From positions 186,001 through 250,000 of the forward strand of contig CAJTFL010000003.1 in assembly GCA_910575565.1 (NCBI GenBank): a DNA stretch of 64,000 bases, read 5' to 3'. Shown piece after piece: positions 50,998 through 61,242 of the stretch (its first letter is position 1; every line of letters starts with the position of its first letter). The notes under the pieces were generated by a model. That model did not search any database and was not told where the DNA came from. It saw nothing but the letters and a program-made list of their open reading frames with translations. This DNA comes from Lachnospiraceae bacterium (lineage in GTDB: Bacteria; Bacillota; Clostridia; Lachnospirales; Lachnospiraceae). The position numbers and the translations under genes were made by a program.

Positions 50998-52416
50998 CTA
51001 TTTTTTAATCGCTTCAATAACACGCTCTAGATCCTTACGGTACAATCTCAAGAACATCCCCGTCATTGCAGCAGCCGCTGCCAAGCTCAATAGCACCTGA
51101 TCCTTAATCGCCAGCCGCCACATCAAAATAAAACCGCCCATCAGCACCGCAGATACCATAAACCTCCTCGTAATAACCATCAGTTTCATTTTCTGCAAAA
51201 CGATAACCGCCACAATATCCGATATGCCGTAACCCACCAGTGTCGCTATGGCGGCTCCCTCAATCCCAATCTTTGGGATCAGAAACAAATTTAAAAAAAC
51301 ATTCATAACCGCCCCGCCTGACAAAATAAGTAAATTAGGCCATGTCTTTTTAATCACAAGAAATTGATTGCACGCCACCTGAAAAAGCATTTGAAGCATA
51401 GGCGCTAAAAATAGATAAGGAGAAACAATATATCCACCCACATAATCGCCAGTAAACAAGAACCGATAAATAAGTTCCGCGAAAACAAACACATACATTG
51501 CGCACACAAAAGAAATAATCCCAAGATACTCAAACACCTTGGAATTTAACTCCACCTGACCCTTTCCTTTCATTGTCGAGAACGCGAAAAACTGCCAGCC
51601 TCCGGCAAAAGCCGTATAAATCAGCTGACTGGCGTGTCCCAGTTTCGCTCCCACGGAATAAACGCCAGTGGCCGCTGTGCCAAGGATATTGGTAATCATC
51701 ACCTTATCGCTGGAATTGAACACCCAATAAATCAGGAAATTCGGCAGCAGTGGGATCCCTATCACCAGTAATGGCTTTAAATACTTCCAATCGGCCATTT
51801 TCAGGCTGAACCAGCTTTTATTCATGGAAACAAAAATGATCTCGCTGGTTATCCCTGCTATCATGGCCGCAGCCGGCAATGCCGCCACATAGTGACCATT
51901 CAGCAGCAGCGGCACTGAAACCAAGTAACTTAAAACTGGAGATATGGTGTTCATGATCAAAAATATTTTTTTCTTATTTTGCATCCTTGTCGGTGCTGAC
52001 ACAATACTGTTTGTCGCTCCTGTCAATGTGGCAACAGCGGTAATGTAAACCAAAGGCGCATATCGGGTATCGCCAAAGAATTTATCCGCGATAAACCCCT
52101 TGCACAGCACCATGACCAAGCTCACGATTACCGCTGATATGGCCGTAAAAGCAAAAGTTGTGGAACAGATTATTTTCTTATATTCCTGATCCTCCTTCTC
52201 AAAAAACAGCCTGTACATGGCGTCATACATTCCCATAACCGCCAGGGCACTTCCAAACTGGATCACCGTTCCACACATATCGCTAATCCCGAAATAGGAC
52301 GTATCCGGCATAATTCTGGTGACAATTGGAAGCATAAGCAAAGGGATCATTTTACTGACAATACCTCCCAGGCCATATACCAGAAAATTTTCCAAAAAAA
52401 GCTTTACCTTATTCAT
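50998..52416 (-). CDS. Polysaccharide flippase (Wzx/MATE-like)
   Basis: 472 residues, 12-14 membrane segments. N-terminal [20 protein letters not shown] (residues 7-26) matches O-unit flippases of the MOP superfamily. Moves lipid-linked repeat units across the membrane. Its start overlaps the aminotransferase end by 8 bp. Probably works with the EpsG-type polymerase at 55217-56347. Confidence 0.92.
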   Translation of the reverse strand: MNKVKLFLENFLVYGLGGIVSKMIPLLMLPIVTRIMPDTSYFGISDMCGTVIQFGSALAVMGMYDAMYRLFFEKEDQEYKKIICSTTFAFTAISAVIVSLVMVLCKGFIADKFFGDTRYAPLVYITAVATLTGATNSIVSAPTRMQNKKKIFLIMNTISPVLSYLVSVPLLLNGHYVAALPAAAMIAGITSEIIFVSMNKSWFSLKMADWKYLKPLLVIGIPLLPNFLIYWVFNSSDKVMITNILGTAATGVYSVGAKLGHASQLIYTAFAGGWQFFAFSTMKGKGQVELNSKVFEYLGIISFVCAMYVFVFAELIYRFLFTGDYVGGYIVSPYLFLAPMLQMLFQVACNQFLVIKKTWPNLLILSGGAVMNVFLNLFLIPKIGIEGAAIATLVGYGISDIVAVIVLQKMKLMVITRRFMVSAVLMGGFILMWRLAIKDQVLLSLAAAAAMTGMFLRLYRKDLERVIEAIKK

Positions 52417-53533
52417 TCACCGACTCCTGGAGCGATTTTCCAAACTGATTAATTATTTGAATTACATACTCAATTTCCTCGTCTTTCATGCCATAATACA
52501 TAGGAAGGCTTAGTTCCGTAACGCTGATCTCCTCAGCGATAGGAAGATCGCCTTTCTTGATCCCAAGCTCCCTGTAACACTCCTGCATATGTATGGGTAT
52601 TGGATAATGCTTTGCTGTCCCAACGCCGTGATCATTGAGATATTTCTCCAACTGTTCTCTGCATTTACAGCGGATGGCAAAAATATGCCACACCGGTTCT
52701 GTACCTGGGAGGACATATGGAAGGACAACCGCTGGATTTTTTATCCCGTCCAGATACATCCTGGCAATTCTTTTGCGCTCCTTATTCATCTTTTCCAGAT
52801 AAGGAAGTTTGGCGGAAAGAAAGGCGGCCTGTAATTCATCTAATCGCGAATTATTGCCTTGATAAAGATGATGGTACTTATAATCTGACCCATAATTGCC
52901 AAGAGCCCGGACTTTGCTGATAAGTTCCCGATCATTGCTTACCACTGCCCCGGCATCGCCTAAAGCGCCAAGATTTTTTCCCGGATAAAAACTAAATCCC
53001 GAGGCATGGCCGAATGTTCCTATCTTCCGCCCTTTATACACAGCACCATGGGACTGGGCGCTGTCTTCCACCACATAAAGCCGGTAACGCTTCGCAATAT
53101 CCATAATCGGATCCATATCGCAAGGCTGCCCATAAAGATGAACGGGCATTATTGCCCTGGTTCTGGGGCTTATTTTCTCCTCAATCTTTACCGGTTCAAT
53201 GTTAAATGTCCGTATATCCGGCTCTACAAAAACAGGCTCGGCCCCAACGTAAGTAACCGCCAATGCCGTAGCAATATATGTATTAGACGGGACTATCACC
53301 TGATCCCCGTCACCGATCCCAAGAGCTTTGAGAATCAGCATCAGCGCGTCAAGTCCATTACCTGTACCGACACAATAATTTACGCCGCAGTAATCCGCAA
53401 AGACTTTTTCAAACTCCTTATCTTCCACACCCCCGATATACCAGCTTCTAGCATAGACTCGCTCAAAAGCCCCCCTTAACACACTGTCCAGCTCGCGCTC
53501 CATGGGCAAAAAACTTACAAATGGTATTTCCAT
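52409..53533 (-). CDS. fdtB: DegT/DnrJ/EryC1/StrS aminotransferase, FdtB-like
   Basis: 374 residues from ATG 53533, which follows the fdtA stop by 1 bp; a longer frame to 53572 exists but lies inside fdtA and has no ribosome site of its own. PLP aminotransferase: the Schiff-base Lys is in [15 protein letters not shown] (about residues 180-194), and [14 protein letters not shown] (about residues 154-167) holds the conserved Asp and Gln. FdtB transaminates dTDP-3-oxo-6-deoxyhexose to the 3-amino sugar. Pairing with FdtA gives the assignment. Confidence 0.85.
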   Translation of the reverse strand: MEIPFVSFLPMERELDSVLRGAFERVYARSWYIGGVEDKEFEKVFADYCGVNYCVGTGNGLDALMLILKALGIGDGDQVIVPSNTYIATALAVTYVGAEPVFVEPDIRTFNIEPVKIEEKISPRTRAIMPVHLYGQPCDMDPIMDIAKRYRLYVVEDSAQSHGAVYKGRKIGTFGHASGFSFYPGKNLGALGDAGAVVSNDRELISKVRALGNYGSDYKYHHLYQGNNSRLDELQAAFLSAKLPYLEKMNKERKRIARMYLDGIKNPAVVLPYVLPGTEPVWHIFAIRCKCREQLEKYLNDHGVGTAKHYPIPIHMQECYRELGIKKGDLPIAEEISVTELSLPMYYGMKDEEIEYVIQIINQFGKSLQESVNE

Positions 53534-53534
53534 A

Positions 53535-53966
53535 TCATTTTTCTCCTTCATCGGATATAACATCTTGAGCATCCTTTATAAACGCAAGGAATTCATCATA
53601 ATCTCTAATATAGTCAGACTCATCATACAACGCAGAAGCCAGCACCATCAAAACCGCTCCCGGTGAAAAGTCAAACATCTCGCGCCACATATTGTTGGAA
53701 ACATAAAGCCCTTCATAGGGTTTTTCTAAAGGAACTACTTTTTTCTCTGTTCCGTTATCAAGCAGAATTTTGCAGCTTCCATGTATACAGACTAATATCT
53801 GCTGAAGGGATTTGTGGGCGTGATAGCCTCTTGTAACGCCTTGACCGGTGTCATACATATAGTAGACCCGCTTGATCCTAAATGGTATATCCTTGAATTC
53901 CTCTAAGGAAACTAATTGTCCCCGGTCATCTCCGTGAGGCTGGAATACATATTTTATTACTTGCAT
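53535..53966 (-). CDS. fdtA: dTDP-4-oxo-6-deoxyglucose 3,4-ketoisomerase (FdtA/WxcM type)
   Basis: 143 residues, small cupin. Signature [13 protein letters not shown] (about residues 11-23), RVYYMYDT and the active-site [19 protein letters not shown] (about residues 47-65; His pair in HAHK). Converts the 4-keto to the 3-keto sugar before transamination. With FdtB it leads to dTDP-Fuc3N or Qui3N; the acetyltransferase FdtC that finishes the N-acetyl sugar is not seen here. Starts ATG 53966. Confidence 0.9.
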   Translation of the reverse strand: MQVIKYVFQPHGDDRGQLVSLEEFKDIPFRIKRVYYMYDTGQGVTRGYHAHKSLQQILVCIHGSCKILLDNGTEKKVVPLEKPYEGLYVSNNMWREMFDFSPGAVLMVLASALYDESDYIRDYDEFLAFIKDAQDVISDEGEK

Positions 53967-54005
53967 TTTTCATTAGCTCCTTTAACTATTTACTATCATT
54001 TCTCC

Positions 54006-55145
54006 TTATTTTATAAAATATAAACTGTAGATCATTCGATGTAATAACGAATCAATTATTTTTTGTCCCTTTATTTCATGAGCTTCTATTTTTTTGTAAT
54101 ATCCGTTTATAATATACTCCTCTTCAAAAATTTTCCTACTCCTTTTTCCTATCTCAGATAAATATTTTTTCCCTCGATCTAATACAAATTTCAACTGTTC
54201 ATACACTGCTTTACCATCTTCATGTATTTCATATTCTCCATATCCTTCTGGATTTTCATGAAAAAAACCACACGTTCCACACTCTGGAGAATTAACTTTG
54301 GCCTGTATAGATGGAATTCCATATTTTGAAGCTTCAATGACTGTAGAACCCATCCCCACATTAATATCCGCATTTAGATAAATTTGTGCTAGTTTATCAT
54401 ATTCTATCTCGCCGATTAATTGAATAAAATCCTGACCATAAATTCTTTCCTTAATCTGCCTAATATCCTTTCCATAAGAAACAATATTCAATTTAATGTT
54501 ATAACCTTCCATTTTTAATCTTTTCACTGCATCGATCAATCCAATAACGTATGATTTAAATGGGAAATCCGCCCGACAGACGGTTAAAATCAAAAAGTTC
54601 TCCCCATCTTTCCACTCTTTTCTTAAGTCTGTATCTTCAAATGGGAGATGAAAGACTATACCTTGTTCCTTATTTTCCATCCCATAAAATTCAAATACCG
54701 CATTACGGATAGTTCTATCCATGTATATGATATTTCCCGTTTCATTTCCCGTTCTAATTAAATATCTAAAGACAATACGTTTAAGTTTTGTCGTATGATT
54801 ATTTTTTCTATCTTGTAATGTTAAATGATAGGGGTGAACACAATAAAGAATTATTTTGTTATATAGAAATTTTTCTTTTAAAAAGGCAAAAATAGGTATT
54901 GAAAAGACAATAACAATATCACCTGTTTCTATATTCTTAGAAATATTTTTAAAATTCCACTTTTTTATTTTACATACATATGTTCCACACTCTGATAATT
55001 GTTCCAACATAGTAGCAGATAACTCATTAGTTATTATTTTACATTTAACATTATGTTCTGATACAAAAGCACATAATCGTAATATAAATGTTTCTAATCC
55101 TCCAGTCACTAATTTTTTATATATAAATGTCCAACTTCGGCACAT
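54006..55145 (-). CDS. Glycosyltransferase, GT4-like (GT-B fold)
   Basis: 379 residues. N-terminal LVTGGLETFILRLCAFVSEH (about residues 12-31), C-terminal donor domain with LTVCRADFPFK (about 190) and NVGMGSTVIEASKYGIPSIQ (about residues 261-280, E-x7-E-like donor motif). Cytosolic; adds one sugar to the lipid-linked repeat. Low GC, like its neighbours. Specificity unknown. Confidence 0.85.
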   Translation of the reverse strand: MCRSWTFIYKKLVTGGLETFILRLCAFVSEHNVKCKIITNELSATMLEQLSECGTYVCKIKKWNFKNISKNIETGDIVIVFSIPIFAFLKEKFLYNKIILYCVHPYHLTLQDRKNNHTTKLKRIVFRYLIRTGNETGNIIYMDRTIRNAVFEFYGMENKEQGIVFHLPFEDTDLRKEWKDGENFLILTVCRADFPFKSYVIGLIDAVKRLKMEGYNIKLNIVSYGKDIRQIKERIYGQDFIQLIGEIEYDKLAQIYLNADINVGMGSTVIEASKYGIPSIQAKVNSPECGTCGFFHENPEGYGEYEIHEDGKAVYEQLKFVLDRGKKYLSEIGKRSRKIFEEEYIINGYYKKIEAHEIKGQKIIDSLLHRMIYSLYFIK

Positions 55146-55216
55146 AGGTATTTCCCCAATTTTTTCATAATTTATATTTTAAAATTCATTTTATAATCAA
55201 TAATACGTCTATCCTA

Positions 55217-56347
55217 TTAACTCAAGAGAAAATTAATCAAGGAATTATTCTTTAATATTGGAATAACGATTGTCGGCACTAAATAAATACCAAGAGCAAT
55301 GTAAGATATAGCACAAATAAAACTTAATAACAGCAAAAAAGCTCGAGCATTATTCACCGACAATCGTAACCCCTTAAAATATTCCGGTTTAAATGCATTT
55401 GTTATTATGATTAAATTTAATACCGTCAAACCCTCTTGAAGGCGATAAACTTCACTTGTATATTTAAATATCAAACCATAAATACAAAGAATTAATATAT
55501 TTACTTTTAAAAGAAACTGTACTTGCTCGTTATAATTAAATTGCCTTTTTCTATTAATATACAAACATAATCCAATTAATCCTCCCGCTGTAAATGTAAC
55601 ACGAATAAGAGCCATCCCATAATGCCTCCAATTAGATGCCTGATATTCCATTGAAAAGTAAGCTGCCATTCGGTTCCCGGCTCCAAAAAGATTTAAAATA
55701 TGAACAATATTATTTGGCGACAAAACAAAAAATATTAAAATATTACATAATATGGTTAAAAAAACACTCATTTGCAAACTGCACTTTTTAGCCAAGACTA
55801 AAATAAGCCAAATCAAGCTGGCAGAATGAATGTAGGTGGCAATCAATATTGCAATGACGTACTTAATATCATTGCTGGTTAACCCACGTTGTTTTACTTT
55901 TAATCCATCATCAAACAAATATCGAATGGCAAAAATAAGCACTGCAGTTGCCAATGTATTCCGCATTTGCGCTACATTTAACGCAAACGGATAAATAAGA
56001 AACAACGTGGAAACTAAATTAGGATATTCAGCCAATTTCCATATCGTTGAAAATATAAGCAATAATTGTATGCAAGAAATTGCAGCCTTAAACTGTCCAA
56101 AGCTCATTCCCAACTTGTTTCCTATAGAAATAGTCGCAGAATAAATAATTTCACTGCTGCCTATCCAGTTCTCTGGATGCGAATATCTATTAATGTAGAG
56201 ACCTTCATCGGCAATCCCACTAGTAAATGCCATGATAATCCACATCCACATGAATAAAACACAATATAAAAATTTATTCTTTTTAAAATACATATTTAAA
56301 ATAACAAGTACAATCGATATTATCGCTACAACCATAGCATCCCTCAA
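55217..56347 (-). CDS. EpsG-family polysaccharide polymerase
   Basis: 376 residues with about 10 hydrophobic segments and the charged external loop typical of EpsG/Wzy-like proteins (ISIGNKLGMSFGQFKAAISC region, residues 70-90; AQMRNTLATAVLIFAIRYLF near 130). Polymerises repeat units outside the membrane. No signal for an O-antigen ligase. The assignment rests on topology and the RNTLA-type motif. Confidence 0.8.
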   Translation of the reverse strand: MRDAMVVAIISIVLVILNMYFKKNKFLYCVLFMWMWIIMAFTSGIADEGLYINRYSHPENWIGSSEIIYSATISIGNKLGMSFGQFKAAISCIQLLLIFSTIWKLAEYPNLVSTLFLIYPFALNVAQMRNTLATAVLIFAIRYLFDDGLKVKQRGLTSNDIKYVIAILIATYIHSASLIWLILVLAKKCSLQMSVFLTILCNILIFFVLSPNNIVHILNLFGAGNRMAAYFSMEYQASNWRHYGMALIRVTFTAGGLIGLCLYINRKRQFNYNEQVQFLLKVNILILCIYGLIFKYTSEVYRLQEGLTVLNLIIITNAFKPEYFKGLRLSVNNARAFLLLLSFICAISYIALGIYLVPTIVIPILKNNSLINFLLS

Positions 56348-56444
56348 AACGAAAACTTTTTCCAGTCATATTTAACTCATTCAATTATTCCTTCTTCAAC
56401 AAGCTTTTCCAGCAATAAAATTTCTATCAATTCTGTATAAATAC

Positions 56445-57521
56445 TTAAATTTCATAATGTTCGCCATATCTCTGCCCAAATTCTTCGCAGAGTTTATTTA
56501 CCGATTTTTCCCAATCCAATTTTTTAACTGTTAAATTCCCAGCCTCCGAAATTTTCATTCTTAATTCAAAATCATTACATAGCTCGACAATATACTGCGC
56601 AATTCCCATAAAATCCCCAGGTTCCGCAATCATCATATTTTCCCTATGCTCTCCAATATCTAAAACGAATCCTGTTTTTGATCCTACTACCGCACACTTA
56701 TATGCCATTGCCTCAATCGGCGTTAATCCCCATCCCTCGCTTAAACTTGGAAAAATAAAAATATCCGCTTGTATATATAATCTTTTTAACTCTATCGGAG
56801 ATGGATTTTCCATATAATGTATATAATTTGGTAAACTTTCTCCACTATCAAGTCCAAACATTGTAAGTTCTAATTGATTATATACTTTTTTCGCCAATTC
56901 GAACGCCGCAATGCCTTCCTGAACCCCTTTCCTTTTCAAATGATGATTTAACATTAAGCACTTTATCATTTCTCCCTTTTTGGCATATTTCTTTTCACCA
57001 CTATAAAAATTTGTCAAATCAATGCCATTATATATTATTGGGAATGGTCCAATACCAAGATTATTTTTTAATTGTTGATTAATCCATGTTGAAATTACTA
57101 TTTTATTCAAATTCAGCTTATAGCTATTATTAACATATTTTTGATTATCCCAAATTTCATAGTCCTGAACAAAATAAAATTTTTTTCCTTTATTACTGTT
57201 AAGTCGATCCAAAGCATAAGCAGTCGGCCATGAAGTTGCAACAGAAACATCTGCATTTCTGATTTTACTATTAGTAAAGCTACGCACAATCTTATCATAT
57301 TTAGATTCTTTATAATCTATTTTTAGTAATGCCTTAATACTACAATATATCCTATGAATAGTATTAACAAAAGGGAGCTTATATCTATGCATATTTGATG
57401 CTTTGATACTCCGGTATATCACAACATCATGCCCTTTTAAAGTTAACAATTCTGAATATTTATATATAACCCGCATTCCTCCTGAATCACCTATCATCGG
57501 AAGCAAAAAATTAATAACCAT
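56445..57521 (-). CDS. Glycosyltransferase family 4
   Basis: 358 residues. N-terminal NFLLPMIGDSGGMRVIYKYS (residues 3-22) is the acceptor side; donor side LSEGWGLTPIEAMAYKCAVV (about residues 265-284) has the EGWG..P.EAMA signature of GT4. Low GC. Start ATG 57521. Confidence 0.9.
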   Translation of the reverse strand: MVINFLLPMIGDSGGMRVIYKYSELLTLKGHDVVIYRSIKASNMHRYKLPFVNTIHRIYCSIKALLKIDYKESKYDKIVRSFTNSKIRNADVSVATSWPTAYALDRLNSNKGKKFYFVQDYEIWDNQKYVNNSYKLNLNKIVISTWINQQLKNNLGIGPFPIIYNGIDLTNFYSGEKKYAKKGEMIKCLMLNHHLKRKGVQEGIAAFELAKKVYNQLELTMFGLDSGESLPNYIHYMENPSPIELKRLYIQADIFIFPSLSEGWGLTPIEAMAYKCAVVGSKTGFVLDIGEHRENMMIAEPGDFMGIAQYIVELCNDFELRMKISEAGNLTVKKLDWEKSVNKLCEEFGQRYGEHYEI

Positions 57522-57530
57522 TTTCCCTCC

Positions 57531-58358
57531 TTAAATGCGATACCCCTTTTTCCACCCCTTGAGAATACTATTGATTTTATTCCACTTGTCCTTTTCAAAC
57601 AATACGACTTGCAAAATATGTTTTGCATTTCTAAGATTCCCTCGTATAACATATAAGTATAATTTATGTTTTCTAGGGTAATAAATCCTATTCTGAGCTA
57701 TATAAAAGCATCTTAAGGCAGGATGCTCATTTATTTTTCTTTTCAGGCATCCGATTCCTATTATTCTTCCTTCTCCTAAAGAATGCTCTAGCACTACTTT
57801 CCGAGTCTGAATTACGAGATACCCTTCTTTCCTTACTCGATAGCAAAACTCAAAATCTACGCTATCAATAAACATTTTTTCATCATATCTTCCCACACTA
57901 TCCCATACGCTAACTTTAATACAAGCTCCAGATGTTATGCATGTATTAACAACTCCATAATTACCTTGTGGGTTATGACCTATTATGCCAACATTTCTAT
58001 CAGAAATAACCGGCGCGACTATTCCGACATTAGGCAAAATGTCAAACAGCTCTGAGATCTTAATGCAATAATCATGTTGACACACTGAGTCTTGATCTAA
58101 AGAAAGCATCCAAGAAAATCCCTTTGTTCTCCCATATTCCATTAATTGATTTAGAGCTGCCGCAATTCCAAAATTCTTTTGATTGCTTATAATCTGAATA
58201 TTATGCTCACCAGCCAACCGTTCTATCTCTTCGAAATTTTTTGAACCATTATCAACTATAATAACCGTCTCCAACTGTCCTCTGATCGATTTGATATTAA
58301 TATTTAAAATATCTATATCGGGATTATATGTCACTATTCCCGCAAACAATATGTTCAT
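57531..58358 (-). CDS. Glycosyltransferase family 2 (rhamnosyltransferase-like)
   Basis: 275 residues from ATG 58358 (GGGG six bases upstream); a GT-A fold. GIVTYNPD (about residues 6-13), VDNGS, and the DxD-like LDQDSVCQ (about residues 91-98). The group includes dTDP-rhamnosyltransferases such as RfbN/WchF; specificity not proven. Overlaps the previous gene by 35 bp. Confidence 0.88.
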   Translation of the reverse strand: MNILFAGIVTYNPDIDILNINIKSIRGQLETVIIVDNGSKNFEEIERLAGEHNIQIISNQKNFGIAAALNQLMEYGRTKGFSWMLSLDQDSVCQHDYCIKISELFDILPNVGIVAPVISDRNVGIIGHNPQGNYGVVNTCITSGACIKVSVWDSVGRYDEKMFIDSVDFEFCYRVRKEGYLVIQTRKVVLEHSLGEGRIIGIGCLKRKINEHPALRCFYIAQNRIYYPRKHKLYLYVIRGNLRNAKHILQVVLFEKDKWNKINSILKGWKKGYRI

Positions 58359-59313
58359 CACTAACCCCATTAAGAAATCTTGTCACCCAAGCTTCCATAG
58401 TATATTTTTTGTATATCTCTTCTGGCAACTCTACATATGGGCTTCTTACAAAATATTTTAATGCAGAAATATCATCATGCCCCCAAATAAAAATATTATT
58501 ACTACTATAAAAATCTTCATAAAGAATATTCTTATTATTTGTTATTAATTTCTTTCTTTTATATAATGCTTCCAACGGCCTAATCGTAATTCCCGCATTT
58601 TTTGTCACTTCGCAATCTAAAATACAATTACTTTCTGATATAATTTTATCGACTTCACTATATGGTATTGCCTTCTTATAAACAGAGTTTCTTCTCAATT
58701 CATAGAAATGCGTGGGCGAAATATGAAAATATGTCGTCAACCCATTTTCTTGTAATTTATTCTTTATTTCTATAATTTCATTCAGTCTTCCTTTATCTTT
58801 CCCAATAAAGCAAACATCATATGTTAGCGTGACTGAATTATTAGCCAGCTTATACGGATAAAATGTAGTATTATGCTTCAAGTTATATTTTTTACAGTCA
58901 TATGGGGAATACGACCATATTTCTATTTCCGTAGGTACTTTTTTTAAAGGTATGTGGCTTCCAATTTCCTCCATAGTATTCCAGAGCCACAATATGATCC
59001 TTTTTCCCGGATTGTTTTTGACTATCCAAGTTAAAAACTGAATCCTTACATGAGCATCAAAAATAATGATTATCTCTTCTTTCACATTTTTCAATTTGTG
59101 ATTATAATAGTTTTCATTAAGCTTTACTCCTCCATATATTAAAATATCTTTAAGAATCATATATCGCTTTGGCATATTTTCAAACATATTATCTATTCTA
59201 AACAACTCACATATACGTTTTTTACTAATCAATAGAGAACGATTGCTTTTAATAATTAATACTTTTTCACTTATATTTTCCTTTTCTTCAGTTTCCAGTG
59301 CTTTTACTGACAT
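58324..59313 (-). CDS. Putative GT-B fold glycosyltransferase, unclassified
   Basis: 329 residues. No close family recognised. A Rossmann-like N-terminal half and a C-terminal part with CILDCEVTKNAGITIRPLEA (about residues 230-249), which resembles the donor site of CgeB/GT4-like transferases, support a transferase role. Sits between a GT2 gene and the PssE gene in the polysaccharide operon. Low GC. Other possibilities: a sugar-modifying or methyl-type enzyme. Confidence 0.55.
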   Translation of the reverse strand: MSVKALETEEKENISEKVLIIKSNRSLLISKKRICELFRIDNMFENMPKRYMILKDILIYGGVKLNENYYNHKLKNVKEEIIIIFDAHVRIQFLTWIVKNNPGKRIILWLWNTMEEIGSHIPLKKVPTEIEIWSYSPYDCKKYNLKHNTTFYPYKLANNSVTLTYDVCFIGKDKGRLNEIIEIKNKLQENGLTTYFHISPTHFYELRRNSVYKKAIPYSEVDKIISESNCILDCEVTKNAGITIRPLEALYKRKKLITNNKNILYEDFYSSNNIFIWGHDDISALKYFVRSPYVELPEEIYKKYTMEAWVTRFLNGVSDEHIVCGNSDI

Positions 59314-59321
59314 CCTCTATC

Positions 59322-59816
59322 TCACCAATTCCTCTGAATAAATTTGTCAATTAAATTCACAATCGCCATAGGATCTTTATTTTCCCATGGTACAATCCCC
59401 GCTGTCCCATTATAAATTTTCCCAAAGCACTCTCCCAAATTTTCCAACTCCAAATCCGCCATCAAAACATAGTGATTGCTGCTAAATGCTTCATTGTTCT
59501 GGATCTGATGGTCATTAATATGTTCTCCGTATTTTTCAAGACGTGTCACAGCAATAACCTTTTTCCCAGCACTCAATGCCTTCATAATAGACCCCGATGC
59601 CCCATGGCTCACGATAATATCTGCTTCCCTGATCTTTTCCAAAAATTCTTCTGGGGAAATAAAATCCTTGTATTCATAATGCTTCGGTTTATATGTAGAA
59701 GTGCCGATCTGAGCAAACATTGAATCGGTAATTGCCTTTTCTTCGTATAACCTATCTAATTTTTTAAATAACCGGTCAAAAGGATAATTTCTTGACCCAA
59801 CTGTAACAAATATCAT
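59322..59816 (-). CDS. Alg13-like glycosyltransferase subunit (PssE/Cps14G type)
   Basis: 164 residues. GT28 C-terminal domain: MIFVTVGSRNYPFDRL (residues 1-16), IVSHGASGSIMKALSAGKKV (about residues 73-92), the UDP-sugar donor site. The catalytic half of a two-part transferase; the membrane/acceptor half is encoded directly upstream (1-bp overlap). Confidence 0.9.
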   Translation of the reverse strand: MIFVTVGSRNYPFDRLFKKLDRLYEEKAITDSMFAQIGTSTYKPKHYEYKDFISPEEFLEKIREADIIVSHGASGSIMKALSAGKKVIAVTRLEKYGEHINDHQIQNNEAFSSNHYVLMADLELENLGECFGKIYNGTAGIVPWENKDPMAIVNLIDKFIQRNW

Positions 59817-60292
59817 CAGTACATACAGCCTCCATAGATCGCGTTTTTATAAAACTTCTTCTGTGTCTCCCATTGGACAATAAATAAGTCGGTATGTTTT
59901 TCCATCTTCTTTCCGGCTACAGTAGGCATATTGGCACGACCAAATGTCTCAATGAACACAAACTTTTTACGAAACATTACGGATAATAAATAAAAGGGGT
60001 AGGCCACCATTGTTCCTGTTGTTATGACAAAATCTGGCCGTTCTTTTCCCCAGATAAATAACGTATAAATTCCATTCCATAACATCTTAATAGGCATCCA
60101 TCTATCCTTCAGATCTGTCTGAATCATAAAGTAACTTCCTAATGGCGCTTCAAATTGGGTTTTCTCTGTCACAAAAAAACCTTCATACTTTTCTGCAAGA
60201 GGCTTAAGCTTTTGTAATTGCTCCCAATGCCCACCTGATGATGATACAAAACATAGCCTTGGGACTTTGTTATCTTTTTTTCCCATAATCAC
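59816..60292 (-). CDS. Alg14-like glycosyltransferase subunit (PssD/Cps14F type)
   Basis: 158 residues. LCFVSSSGGHWEQLQKL (residues 12-28) and VITTGTMVAYPFYLLSVMF (about residues 92-110, hydrophobic membrane contact), FIETFGRANMPTVAGK (about residues 115-130). Recruits the PssE subunit to the membrane. In streptococcal capsules this pair adds the second sugar to the lipid carrier. Confidence 0.9.
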   Translation of the reverse strand: MIMGKKDNKVPRLCFVSSSGGHWEQLQKLKPLAEKYEGFFVTEKTQFEAPLGSYFMIQTDLKDRWMPIKMLWNGIYTLFIWGKERPDFVITTGTMVAYPFYLLSVMFRKKFVFIETFGRANMPTVAGKKMEKHTDLFIVQWETQKKFYKNAIYGGCMY

Positions 60293-60340
60293 TACCCCTA
60301 TATAATTCCTAATGCTATTTTGCGAATCTTCTCTTCCTCT

Positions 60341-61225
60341 TCACCCACACCACTCCATCACCAATTCCTTCGCATACTGCTCCATGCTCTTCTTCAAATC
60401 CTTAGGGGTGATCTCCTTCTCAATCCCCGCCATCCTCCGGTACTTATCTGCCACATTGATCACCATCTTCATGGACAGGGGCTTGCCTAATTTGGACAGG
60501 AACATACAGTCCTCAAAGCCATTTGGGCGCTCAAAGTAAATTCTCTCCCAAAGCCACCGCTCCATCTGTTCACGCAATGTTTTAGAAAACACATAAACAG
60601 AAACCTCTTTGCCCCGCTTGCTTCTCAACGTCAGCGTACCGGTCTTTAGATCGTAATCAGATACTTTCAGCAGCAGGAGCTGACTGATCTCTATCTTGTG
60701 AAAGAAAAGGAGCTTTAGCATGACCAGATCCCGGAGACAGACCCGTTTTCGAAATTGGCTGTCCAAGTTTTCATATTCCCGGTTCAACGTCCGGAAGAGG
60801 TCATCCACTTCCTGTTTTGACAGCACTCCCCCCGATCCGGTCTCTCGTTTTCCTTTCTGCTGTCGTGTCTTTTCATCAGACGCTCCTGATGAAATCAGCG
60901 TTAAAGGACGGCAGGCTGGAAGAACTCCCTGCCTCACCAAGTAAGCAAGATAGTAGGTAAATACTTTTTGCTTTCTGATGATGGTGGAAGGGCGGAGGTT
61001 TTTTTCTCCCGAAAGATAGTCCAAATATTTTTTCAGCTCCGTTTCCCAATTCTCGTCTCTGTCCCCAATGGCCTCGGACAGGGAGTGTTCTTCCATCCAC
61101 AGATAAAAATGTTCCAGATCCTGGCGGTAGGCCTTCTCGGTCCGGTCATCAAGTCCTCGTCCCGTAACCTGAGCGCTGATGAAATCTTCTATTCGATTCT
61201 GGAATCCCGCTCTGTCTGTTTTCAA
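60341..61225 (-). CDS. Integrase-like protein lacking the catalytic residues, first large gene of polysaccharide locus
   Basis: 294 residues from TTG 61225 with AAGGAGG upstream. The N-terminal SAM-like domain (residues 10-100: TEKAYRQDLEHFYLWMEEHS) and a C-terminal core of the tyrosine recombinase fold (about residues 150-290) are clear. But the key residues are changed: the Arg I position of the box LLFFHKIEISQL has Glu, the HxxR motif reads PKDLKKS (Lys for His, Lys for Arg), and no C-terminal Tyr follows. So strand exchange is very unlikely; it may act as a DNA-binding or regulatory protein. The position at the head of a polysaccharide operon fits. Confidence 0.85.
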   Translation of the reverse strand: MKTDRAGFQNRIEDFISAQVTGRGLDDRTEKAYRQDLEHFYLWMEEHSLSEAIGDRDENWETELKKYLDYLSGEKNLRPSTIIRKQKVFTYYLAYLVRQGVLPACRPLTLISSGASDEKTRQQKGKRETGSGGVLSKQEVDDLFRTLNREYENLDSQFRKRVCLRDLVMLKLLFFHKIEISQLLLLKVSDYDLKTGTLTLRSKRGKEVSVYVFSKTLREQMERWLWERIYFERPNGFEDCMFLSKLGKPLSMKMVINVADKYRRMAGIEKEITPKDLKKSMEQYAKELVMEWCG

Positions 61226-61242
61226 AACCTGCCTCCTTGTCT

